A stretch of DNA of 5,617 nucleotides. Origin: Bacteroidales bacterium UBA1237 (lineage in GTDB: Bacteria > Bacteroidota > Bacteroidia > Bacteroidales > UBA932). The notes beneath the pieces are model-generated. The model was not told where the DNA came from. It saw only the letters and a program-made list of their open reading frames with translations, and searched no databases. Location of the stretch: NCBI GenBank assembly GCA_002308935.1, contig DBWN01000105.1, positions 478-6,094 on the forward strand. The letters are read 5' to 3'. Below, one piece after another: positions 1-5,491 of the stretch (position 1 is its first letter; every line of letters begins with the position of its first letter). Position numbers and translations under genes: made by a program.

Positions 1-188
1 AGGAGTCCTGCGGAGGTCATTTCCGCGTGGAAAGCCAGACCGAGGAAGGCGAGGCCAAGCGCAACGACTCCAAGTTCATGTATGTCGCTGCCTGGGAGTA
101 CAAGGGAGACGGCGTGGAGCCCGCACTCCACAAGGAACCTCTTGTCTATGAAAATATCAAGGTTGTTACCAGAAACTATAAAGACTAA
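1..188 (+). CDS. sdhA: Succinate dehydrogenase/fumarate reductase flavoprotein subunit, C-terminal part (5' end outside window)
   Basis: The reading frame from base 3 to the TAA at 186-188 gives 61 residues beginning ESCGGHFR and ending NYKD. The stretch ESCGGHFRVESQTEEGEAKR and the later VAAWEYKGDG...EPLVYENIKVVTRNYK match the C-terminal region of the Bacteroidetes-type SdhA/FrdA, the FAD-carrying catalytic subunit of complex II, which interconverts succinate and fumarate on the cytoplasmic face of the membrane. The FAD and dicarboxylate sites lie upstream of the window. The gene ends 5 nt before the sdhB start, so the two are almost certainly one operon; in this phylum a single cytochrome b subunit (sdhC) normally lies upstream of sdhA. 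In anaerobic members the complex mostly runs as a fumarate reductase, but the sequence here cannot decide direction. The identification rests on a short fragment plus the sdhB neighbour. Confidence 0.93.
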   Translation, partial: ESCGGHFRVESQTEEGEAKRNDSKFMYVAAWEYKGDGVEPALHKEPLVYENIKVVTRNYKD

Positions 189-193
189 CTAAG

Positions 194-973
194 ATGGAAT
201 TCAACTTAAAAATATGGCGCCAGAAGAACGCCAAGGAAAAAGGACATTTCGAGACTTATCATATTTCTGGTATTGAGGAAGATGCATCTTTCCTCGAGAT
301 GCTTGATATTCTGAATGAGCAGCTTATCCGCGAGGGTTGCGACCCTGTCGCGGTCGAGCGCGGCTGCAAGAGCAGCGGTCCGGTATCTTTCGACCATGAC
401 TGCCGCGAGGGTATCTGCGGTGCCTGTTCCCTCTATATTGACGGACGCGCCCACGGCCCTGACGACCATGTCACTACCTGCCAGCTGTTCATGCGTCATT
501 TCAAGAACGGATCTACCATCACCGTTGAGCCTTGGAGAAGTGCCGCCTTCCCTGTCATCAAGGACCTTGTGGTCGACAGAGGTGCGTTTGACAAGATCCT
601 CCAGGCCGGTGGATTCATCTCCGTCCGTACCGGTTCCGCCCAGGATGCCAACAATATCCTCATTCCTCACGACAAGGCTGAGGAGAGCATGGATGCTGCT
701 GCCTGTGTAGGTTGCGGTGCTTGCGTTGCTACCTGTAAGAACGGTTCCGCCATGCTGTTCGTGGCCGCGAGGGTGAGTTCGCTCGCTCTCCTTCCCCAGG
801 GCCGTCCCGAGGCCAAGAGAAGGGTCAAGGCCATGGTCGCCAAGATGGACGAACTCGGATTCGGAAACTGCACCAACACCCGTGCCTGCGAGATGGAGTG
901 TCCTAAGGGCATTTCCGTATCTCACATCGCGCGTCTTAACCGCGAATTCCTTAAAGCCAAGTTCTCGGATTAA
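194..973 (+). CDS. sdhB: Succinate dehydrogenase/fumarate reductase iron-sulfur subunit
   Basis: A 259-residue protein carrying the electron relay of complex II from the flavin of SdhA to the membrane quinone. All three clusters can be read. The [2Fe-2S] ligands in the N-terminal plant-ferredoxin-like domain are C70, C75, C78 (CREGICGAC) and C96. In the C-terminal bacterial-ferredoxin-like domain, C171, C174, C177 and C181 (CVGCGACVATC) are followed by C226, C232 and C236 (ending CP). By analogy with the E. coli enzyme, whose spacing is the same, C171/C174/C177/C236 hold the [4Fe-4S] cluster and C181/C226/C232 the [3Fe-4S] cluster; T229 occupies the position where a fourth cysteine would be expected, which fits a 3Fe cluster. 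The ATG at 194 lies 5 nt after the sdhA stop and gives the expected N-terminus; no Shine-Dalgarno motif is visible. It is the last gene of its operon, followed directly by a strong terminator. Length and motifs are intact. Confidence 0.97.
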   Translation: MEFNLKIWRQKNAKEKGHFETYHISGIEEDASFLEMLDILNEQLIREGCDPVAVERGCKSSGPVSFDHDCREGICGACSLYIDGRAHGPDDHVTTCQLFMRHFKNGSTITVEPWRSAAFPVIKDLVVDRGAFDKILQAGGFISVRTGSAQDANNILIPHDKAEESMDAAACVGCGACVATCKNGSAMLFVAARVSSLALLPQGRPEAKRRVKAMVAKMDELGFGNCTNTRACEMECPKGISVSHIARLNREFLKAKFSD

Positions 974-975
974 AC

Positions 976-1008
976 AAAAAAGAGAGGTTCGAAAGACCTC
1001 TCTTTTTT
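976..1008. terminator. Bidirectional intrinsic terminator between sdhB and hflX
   Basis: A perfect 13-bp inverted repeat, AAAAAAGAGAGGT (976-988) and ACCTCTCTTTTTT (996-1008), encloses the 7-nt loop TCGAAAG. The A-run on one arm and T-run on the other give a U-tract at the end of the hairpin in both directions, so it can end the sdhAB transcript (+) and the hflX transcript (-). It starts 2 nt after the sdhB stop codon. The hflX stop codon (1007-1009 on the minus strand) overlaps the outer end of the stem by two bases, so one compact element serves both convergent genes. Confidence 0.9.
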
Positions 1009-2206
1009 ACCAAAGGAAATTATTGAAGGGATATCTTCCCGCATGTATCTCCGCAACCATCTTGTAAAGGTCGTTGCGGAGTTTTTCAATATTGATTTTC
1101 TCCTTGGCGGAAATGAAGATGCAAGGGCTCTTCTCATCCGCAATCCAAAGGTTTTTCAATTCGTCAAGCGTGCGGTTGTTCCTGTCCGGAGGAGTGAGTG
1201 AAAACTCGTCGTACTCTTCGTAGGTATAGGCATCTATCTTATTGAAAACCACGTATATGGGTTTGTTTCCCGCACCTATGTCCTTCAGAGTGTTTTCCAC
1301 GACCTGCATCTGTTCCTCGAAATCGCTGTGAGATATGTCCACAACGTGTACGAGAATATCCGCTTCACGCACCTCGTCAAGCGTGCTTTTGAAGGCTTCT
1401 ATCAACTGTGTGGGGAGTTTGCGGATAAAACCTACGGTATCGCTCAAAAGGAAGGGAACGTTCTCGATTACGACCTTCCTGACAGTAGTATCAAGAGTAG
1501 CGAACAGTTTGTTCTCAGCAAACACGTCGGACTTGGCAAGGAGGTTCATCAGGGTGCTTTTCCCCACGTTGGTATAGCCAACAAGGGCTAGACGTACCAT
1601 CCTTCCCCTGTTGCCGCGCTGCGTGGCCATCTGGCGGTCCACTTTCTTGAGCTGATCCTTCAGGCGGGAAATCCTTTCCTTGACAATACGGCGGTCCACC
1701 TCTATCTGGGTTTCACCCATTCCCCCTCTTGTGCCTATACCTCCGCGCTGTCTTTCCAGGTGGGTCCACATGCCGGCAAGCCTTGGCAGCATATAGTTGT
1801 ATTGGGCGAGTTCCACCTGCATCTTGGCATAAGAGGTCTGGGCCCTTTGCGCGAATATTTCCAGGATAAGACTGGTCCTGTCTATCACGTGCGAGCTCTT
1901 GATGACTTTCTCTATGTTGCGCTGTTGCATACCAGTGAGTTCATCGTCGAATATAACGTATTCGATATCGTTTTCCTCACAGTACGCGGCTATCTCCTCC
2001 AACTTTCCGCTGCGGATATAAGTGGATTTTTCCGGTTTGTCAAGCTTCTGTACGAACTTGCGGTCCCCTGTCGCCCCGGCAGTCTCTGCCAGGAACTCCA
2101 GTTCATCCAGGTATTCTGCTACCTTCCGCTCGTCTTCGTTCTGCCTGACAATGCCTACGAATACGGCCTTTCCGCTGTCTGTTATATTGTTCTCTTCGTT
2201 TTTCAT
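1007..2206 (-). CDS. hflX: GTPase HflX, ribosome-associated
   Basis: A 399-residue protein of the HflX family (OBG-like TRAFAC GTPases). Family members bind the 50S subunit and, in studied bacteria, split or rescue stalled 70S ribosomes during heat or antibiotic stress; they act in the cytoplasm. The N-terminal HflX domain spans about residues 14-145, followed by the glycine-rich linker GGIGTRGGMGE (155-165) and a basic, probably coiled-coil helix at about 170-200. The G domain shows G1 GYTNVGKS (210-217), a switch I threonine region FATLDTT (235-241), G3 DTVGF (256-260), G4 NKID (322-325) and G5 SAK (366-368). The C-terminus ends RYPFNNFLW, a usual HflX ending. The ATG at 2206 is the start that keeps the full N-terminal domain; no Shine-Dalgarno is visible, as usual in Bacteroidetes. 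The start lies 8 nt after the U-tract of a terminator hairpin that follows the upstream TonB-family gene, so expression depends on read-through or on a promoter I could not identify. The 3' end overlaps the terminator shared with sdhB. Confidence 0.97.
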   Translation of the reverse strand: MKNEENNITDSGKAVFVGIVRQNEDERKVAEYLDELEFLAETAGATGDRKFVQKLDKPEKSTYIRSGKLEEIAAYCEENDIEYVIFDDELTGMQQRNIEKVIKSSHVIDRTSLILEIFAQRAQTSYAKMQVELAQYNYMLPRLAGMWTHLERQRGGIGTRGGMGETQIEVDRRIVKERISRLKDQLKKVDRQMATQRGNRGRMVRLALVGYTNVGKSTLMNLLAKSDVFAENKLFATLDTTVRKVVIENVPFLLSDTVGFIRKLPTQLIEAFKSTLDEVREADILVHVVDISHSDFEEQMQVVENTLKDIGAGNKPIYVVFNKIDAYTYEEYDEFSLTPPDRNNRTLDELKNLWIADEKSPCIFISAKEKINIEKLRNDLYKMVAEIHAGRYPFNNFLW

Positions 2207-2214
2207 TTCAACTG

Positions 2215-2243
2215 AAAAAAGGCCATCCCGAAGGACAGCCTTT
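2215..2243 (-). terminator. Intrinsic terminator of the TonB-family gene, with UUCG tetraloop
   Basis: Read on the minus strand, AAAGGCTGTCC pairs with GGATGGCCTTT (11 bp, two of them G-U wobbles) around a TTCG loop closed by C-G, the very stable C(UUCG)G tetraloop. The second arm runs into a six-base T-tract (+ strand A2215-A2220), giving a complete rho-independent terminator about 20 nt after the stop codon of the TonB-family gene. It lies in the 57-bp gap before hflX and ends only 8 nt before the hflX ATG, so it may also limit or time hflX expression. On the plus strand there is no comparable T-run after the hairpin, so it appears to act in one direction. Confidence 0.85.
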
Positions 2244-2263
2244 GTGTTTCTTCACTGTGTCTG

Positions 2264-2956
2264 CTATCTCAGCTGGAAGATCACAGGGAAAGTGTAGGTG
2301 ACCTTGACGGCGCGGTCCCTCTGCTTTCCGGGCTTCCACTTAGGGGAGCTGGAAACAACGCGGACGGCTTCCTTGTCGAGAGAAGAATCGACACCACGGA
2401 GAACCTTGACGTTGGATACGGAACCATCGGGATTGACGGTGAACTGGAGGGTTACACGACCCTGGACACCGTTCTCCTTGGCAACCTCAGGATAAGAAAG
2501 ATGGGCATTGACCCACTTTGAGAACTCGTTGGCATCACCACCCTGGAAGGTAGGTTTCTCTTCAACGAGTTGGAAAGGAATGGCTTCCTCTTCCACTTCT
2601 TCCTCTTCCGTAGCCTCTACATAGTCCTGAATCTCGACACCGAGATTGGCGTTGTCCTCGAGGTCGAGGATGAGGTTATCCTCAAGCTTGATGTCATCAT
2701 CGACGATGTCGATCTGGTCCGACAGCACGGGGATCTTCGGAGCCTCGGGCGGCGGAGGAGGGGTCTCCTGGGTGATGGGGATGATCTCTTCTTCAATCAG
2801 TTCCTGATTGACGTCATCGAACATAGCCGTCTTCTTTTCCTTGCTCGTATAGGAGAACGCTCCCCAGACGATCAAAAGGGCGGCAATGAAACCAAGCTCT
2901 GTAAAGAGCAGTCTTTTGTTCTCAAGACTGGCCTTAGGTGATTTCTTTACTTCCAT
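2264..2956 (-). CDS. TonB-family energy transducer protein
   Basis: A 230-residue protein with TonB architecture. It has a short basic cytoplasmic N-terminus (KKSPKAS...ENKR), one membrane-spanning segment at about residues 18-36 (FTELGFIAALLIVWGAFSY), a periplasmic linker that opens with PPPPPEAP (66-73), and a C-terminal TonB domain at about 137-230. That domain carries the family landmarks: a YP pair (155-156), GVQGRVTLQFTVNPDGSV (163-180) and a final beta-strand with VTYTFPVIF. Proteins of this family work with ExbB/ExbD to pass proton-motive force to outer-membrane TonB-dependent transporters such as SusC-like importers; no such partner is encoded here. The linker between residues 76 and 133 is strongly acidic, including runs DDD and EEEEVEEE, unlike the Pro/Lys-rich linker of E. 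coli TonB. Bacteroidetes usually have several TonB paralogues, so substrate and partner cannot be named. A promoter lies upstream and a terminator follows, suggesting a single-gene transcript. Confidence 0.92.
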   Translation of the reverse strand: MEVKKSPKASLENKRLLFTELGFIAALLIVWGAFSYTSKEKKTAMFDDVNQELIEEEIIPITQETPPPPPEAPKIPVLSDQIDIVDDDIKLEDNLILDLEDNANLGVEIQDYVEATEEEEVEEEAIPFQLVEEKPTFQGGDANEFSKWVNAHLSYPEVAKENGVQGRVTLQFTVNPDGSVSNVKVLRGVDSSLDKEAVRVVSSSPKWKPGKQRDRAVKVTYTFPVIFQLR

Positions 2957-2987
2957 ATCCTTGTTTAAAATTAGTCGGTTTACGTTT

Positions 2988-3018
2988 CAAAGGTAGAAAT
3001 AATTATTTTCAATTCCAA
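2988..3018 (-). promoter_or_regulatory. Predicted Bacteroidetes-type promoter for the TonB-family gene
   Basis: On the minus strand the -7 box TACCTTTG (+ strand 2988-2995) matches the Bacteroidetes consensus TAnnTTTG exactly, and a -33 TTG (+ strand 3016-3018) lies 20 nt upstream, which is the usual spacing. Transcription would start near 2983 and leave a leader of about 26 nt before the ATG at 2956. The surrounding region is AT-rich. This is a prediction from motif match and position, not from mapped transcripts. Confidence 0.7.
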
Positions 3019-3037
3019 TTATTTAATTTAATAGTTG

Positions 3038-3045
3038 TAGATTTG
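3038..3045 (+). promoter_or_regulatory. Predicted -7 promoter element for ybeY-mnmG
   Basis: TAGATTTG matches the Bacteroidetes -7 consensus TAnnTTTG and lies 15 nt before the ybeY ATG, which would give a very short leader of roughly 10 nt. I found no good TTG at the expected -33 distance; the nearest is a weak TTC at 3013-3015, so the promoter may be modest or may use different upstream contacts. It faces away from the TonB-family promoter and shares the same AT-rich stretch, 2957-3060, which holds no gene. Confidence 0.5.
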
Positions 3046-3060
3046 TACAAAAATTTAACC

Positions 3061-3486
3061 ATGATTTCTTATTACAACGAAGATATCGTTTTTCGTTTCA
3101 AGGGTCGCGCGCTCAACAACCGCTGGTTGCGTATGGTGGCCGAAAGTGAGATCCGAAGGGTCGGAGACCTGTCCATCATCTTCTGTTCGGACAACTATAT
3201 CCTTGATGTCAACATGCGCTATTTGCAACATGATTACTTTACCGACATCATCACTTTCGACTATTGTGAGGGAAACGTCCTTTCCGGCGACCTTTTTATC
3301 AGCATTGATTCCGTTCGCGAAAACGCCGTTCTCTACGGTGCGGAGTTCGAGGACGAATTGAACCGTGTCATGGTTCACGGGCTGCTTCATCTGATCGGAT
3401 ACGACGACCATACGGAAGAGGAGCAGAAGACGATGCGCGAGAAGGAGGATTATTATCTCTCTCTCCGCAAATCTCTTATTGCATAA
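3061..3486 (+). CDS. ybeY: Endoribonuclease YbeY (rRNA maturation factor)
   Basis: A 141-residue protein of the YbeY/UPF0054 family, single-strand-specific metallo-endoribonucleases that take part in 16S rRNA 3'-end maturation and ribosome quality control. The family core is visible: LDVNMRYLQHDYFTDIITF (about 48-66), then GDLFIS (76-81), then the metal motif HGLLHLIGYDDH. H106 and H110 are the first two metal ligands; the position of the third histidine in the E. coli motif (H-x3-H-x5-H) is held by D116, with H117 next to it. I chose the ATG at 3061. The open frame reaches back to an ATG at 2938, but the extra 41 residues are unlike the family and would cover the promoter region and the start of the divergent gene. 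The start has A at -3 and no Shine-Dalgarno. The stop lies 2 nt before mnmG, so the two probably form an operon devoted to RNA processing and modification. Confidence 0.93.
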   Translation: MISYYNEDIVFRFKGRALNNRWLRMVAESEIRRVGDLSIIFCSDNYILDVNMRYLQHDYFTDIITFDYCEGNVLSGDLFISIDSVRENAVLYGAEFEDELNRVMVHGLLHLIGYDDHTEEEQKTMREKEDYYLSLRKSLIA

Positions 3487-3488
3487 TT

Positions 3489-5438
3489 ATGCAGAATAAT
3501 TATGATATCATTGTAGTTGGGGGCGGTCATGCCGGGTGTGAAGCCGCCATGGCAGCTTCCAGGATGGGATCATCGGTACTTTTGGTATCTACCGACATGC
3601 TCGGATTCGCGAGAATGTCTTGTAATCCTGCTGTTGGAGGAATAGCTAAAGGACAGATAGTCAAGGAGATAGATGCTCTTGGCGGGTATATGGCCATGGT
3701 CACCGATGCCGCTTCGTTGCAGTTCCGGATGCTCAATAAATCCAAGGGTCCGGCTATGTGGAGTCCTCGTGCGCAGTGCGATAAAACCATGTTTTCCCTG
3801 TACTGGCGTAAAATTCTTGAAAACAATTGTAACTTAGACATTTACGCCGATTCTGCGACTTCTTTTCTCTTTGAGAATTCAAAAATTGCCGGAGTTCGTA
3901 CGACTACAGGGGCAATTTTCAAGTCTCGGGCAGTTATTTTGACCACTGGAACCTTCTTGAACGGTAAGCTTTTCATCGGTCGCACTCAGTTCGAGGGCGG
4001 AAGGATAGGCGAGATGTCTTCTCACGGTCTGACCGAACAGCTGGTTTCACTTGGCATTTCTACTGAGAGGATGAAGACCGGCACTCCCCCGCGTATCGAC
4101 ATTTCATCCGTCGATACCGATTCGCTGGTCCGTCAGCCAGGAGACCAGGAGCCGGACAAGTTCTCCTTCCTCCCCTACTTGTCGGCGGTACAGAACGGAA
4201 CTCCTCAGATGCCGTGCTATATTCTCCATACCAATGAAAAGGTTCACGACATACTCAGAAGCGGATTTGACGAGTCTCCCCTTTTCACTGGTATGATTCA
4301 CGGCCGCGGGCCGCGTTATTGTCCCAGTATCGAGGACAAGCTCAGGGTGTTTGCCGACAAGGATTCACATCAGCTTTTCCTCGAGCCGGAGGGTAGGGGA
4401 ACGAACGAGTATTACCTGCAGGGTTTCTCCTCTTCCCTGCCCCTTAATACCCAGTTGGGAGCCCTTCACGCGATCCCGGGGCTTGAGAAAGCCAAAATCT
4501 TCAAGCCTGCGTATGCTGTAGAGTACGACTATTTCGACCCGACTCAGCTTAAGCTTTCACTTGAGTCAAAAGTCATTGAGAATCTTTTCCTTGCGGGACA
4601 GGTCAATGGTACGACGGGATATGAGGAAGCTGCTGCCCAGGGCATAATGGCCGGCATCAATGCGCATCTGAAATGCAAGGATAAGGATCCGTTCATCCTT
4701 CGCCGCAACGAGTCTTATATCGGAGTCTTGATAGACGATCTGGTAACAAAGGGGGTGGATGAACCGTATCGTATGTTTACCTCACGTGCCGAGCACCGTA
4801 TCCTTCTTCGTCAGGACAACGCCGACCAGAGATTGACTGAACTCTCGCATAATATCGGTTTGGCGGATGAGTTCAGGTATGCCTACACGCAGAAGAAGTA
4901 TGATGAGGCGTCGCGCCTGAAAGAATTCTGTAATACTAAAAACCTTACAAAGGGAAAGGTCAACGCTTATCTGGAGAGTTGCGGATCCGCTCCAATTACC
5001 GATTCTAAGAAAATATCCGATTTGGCGTCCAGGCCGGAGGTTTCCCTTTCCGGACTACTTTCTCTTTGCTCTTCAAAGATTCCAGCTTCTGCTTTCGATC
5101 TTATCGGGATGACGGAGGAGGAGAACCCCGTTCTTCCTGCAAATCAGGATTTGGAAAGGATTTCCGCCATTTATCGAAAGGAAGTTTGCGACTCTGTTGA
5201 GATTGCCATTAAGTATCAAGGTTATATAGAGCGTGAGCAGCGTATAGCGGATAAGATTATGAGATTGGAAGACTTGAGGATTCCCGATGATTTTGATTAT
5301 GACAATGTCTCAGGATTGACCATTGAGTGCCGCCAGAAGCTGAAGAGATATAAGCCGGTGACAATTGCGCAGGCCTCGCGAATCTCCGGGATTTCTCCGG
5401 CTGATATATCCGTCCTGTTGGTGTATTTTGGAAGATAA
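3489..5438 (+). CDS. mnmG: tRNA uridine-5-carboxymethylaminomethyl modification enzyme MnmG (GidA)
   Basis: A 649-residue FAD protein that, with the GTPase MnmE, builds cmnm5U at wobble position 34 of tRNAs reading NNA/NNG codons, using methylene-tetrahydrofolate and glycine. The N-terminal Rossmann FAD motif is VGGGHAGCEAA (10-20). C45 in SCNPAVGG and C278 in GPRYCPSIEDK align with the two functionally important cysteines of E. coli MnmG. Both family signatures are present: GPRYCPSIEDK (274-284) and AGQVNGTTGYEE followed by AAAQGIMAGINA (369-392). The helical C-terminal region that contacts MnmE ends with the conserved TIAQASRISGISPADISVLLVYFGR region (625-649). The length is a little above the E. 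coli protein (629) and no domain is missing. The ATG at 3489 is 2 nt after the ybeY stop and starts right before the FAD strand. The stop is 3 nt before a 30-bp palindrome shared with the convergent ruvA. In many bacteria mnmG lies close to the replication origin. Confidence 0.98.
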   Translation: MQNNYDIIVVGGGHAGCEAAMAASRMGSSVLLVSTDMLGFARMSCNPAVGGIAKGQIVKEIDALGGYMAMVTDAASLQFRMLNKSKGPAMWSPRAQCDKTMFSLYWRKILENNCNLDIYADSATSFLFENSKIAGVRTTTGAIFKSRAVILTTGTFLNGKLFIGRTQFEGGRIGEMSSHGLTEQLVSLGISTERMKTGTPPRIDISSVDTDSLVRQPGDQEPDKFSFLPYLSAVQNGTPQMPCYILHTNEKVHDILRSGFDESPLFTGMIHGRGPRYCPSIEDKLRVFADKDSHQLFLEPEGRGTNEYYLQGFSSSLPLNTQLGALHAIPGLEKAKIFKPAYAVEYDYFDPTQLKLSLESKVIENLFLAGQVNGTTGYEEAAAQGIMAGINAHLKCKDKDPFILRRNESYIGVLIDDLVTKGVDEPYRMFTSRAEHRILLRQDNADQRLTELSHNIGLADEFRYAYTQKKYDEASRLKEFCNTKNLTKGKVNAYLESCGSAPITDSKKISDLASRPEVSLSGLLSLCSSKIPASAFDLIGMTEEENPVLPANQDLERISAIYRKEVCDSVEIAIKYQGYIEREQRIADKIMRLEDLRIPDDFDYDNVSGLTIECRQKLKRYKPVTIAQASRISGISPADISVLLVYFGR

Positions 5439-5476
5439 AAAAGAAAAGTGTTCCACGTGGAACACTTTTCTGCTTT
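5437..5476. terminator. 30-bp perfect palindrome acting as probable bidirectional terminator of mnmG and ruvA
   Basis: Bases 5442-5471 form a perfect inverted repeat, AGAAAAGTGTTCC and GGAACACTTTTCT around ACGT, able to fold as a 13-bp hairpin with a 4-nt loop. On the minus strand the arm continues into TTTTT (+ strand A5437-A5441), a good U-tract for ending the ruvA transcript 20 nt after its stop. On the plus strand the T-rich arm CTTTTCT followed by GCTTTT gives a weaker but plausible end for mnmG, whose stop is 3 nt upstream. The position between two convergent genes supports a terminator role. It fully contains the parS-like core. Confidence 0.7.
5449..5464. other. Candidate parS centromere-like site (ParB binding)
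   Basis: TGTTCCACGTGGAACA is a perfect 16-bp palindrome. It fits the widely conserved chromosomal parS consensus TGTTNCACGTGAAACA at every defined base except position 12 (G for A), and that change is matched by the C at position 5, so symmetry is kept. It lies at the centre of a 30-bp palindrome just after mnmG, a gene often found near oriC and parAB, which fits a parS role. parA and parB are not in the window, and the same bases could simply be a terminator stem, so this remains a candidate. Confidence 0.5.
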
Positions 5477-5491
5477 TGATACAACTTTGTT

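Noticed and set aside
206..925. A 239-codon open frame on the minus strand opposite sdhB
   Set aside because: It lies fully antisense to a clear, conserved sdhB with all cysteine motifs. Its translation is low-complexity in character and resembles no family I know; it is a by-product of the codon bias of sdhB.
1880..1895. CACGTG-containing stretch in hflX (and another near 4785 in mnmG) as further parS sites
   Set aside because: Only the central CACGTG is shared; the flanking bases do not match parS and are not palindromic.
1760..2215. A 151-codon plus-strand open frame opposite the hflX N-terminal half
   Set aside because: Antisense shadow of hflX, ending inside the hflX-TonB gap, with no recognisable domain.
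2957..2963. AAGGAT directly before the TonB-family ATG as a Shine-Dalgarno
   Set aside because: The spacing to the ATG is about zero, too short to work, and other starts in the window show no Shine-Dalgarno, as expected in Bacteroidetes.
2938..3060. Upstream extension of ybeY to the ATG at 2938
   Set aside because: The extra 41 residues do not resemble YbeY N-termini, come from AT-rich sequence containing promoter elements of both strands, and would overlap the start of the divergent TonB-family gene.
5257..5484. A 75-codon minus-strand open frame spanning the end of mnmG and the palindrome
   Set aside because: It is antisense to the conserved mnmG C-terminus and its first codons read through the palindrome; no family resemblance or promoter is seen.
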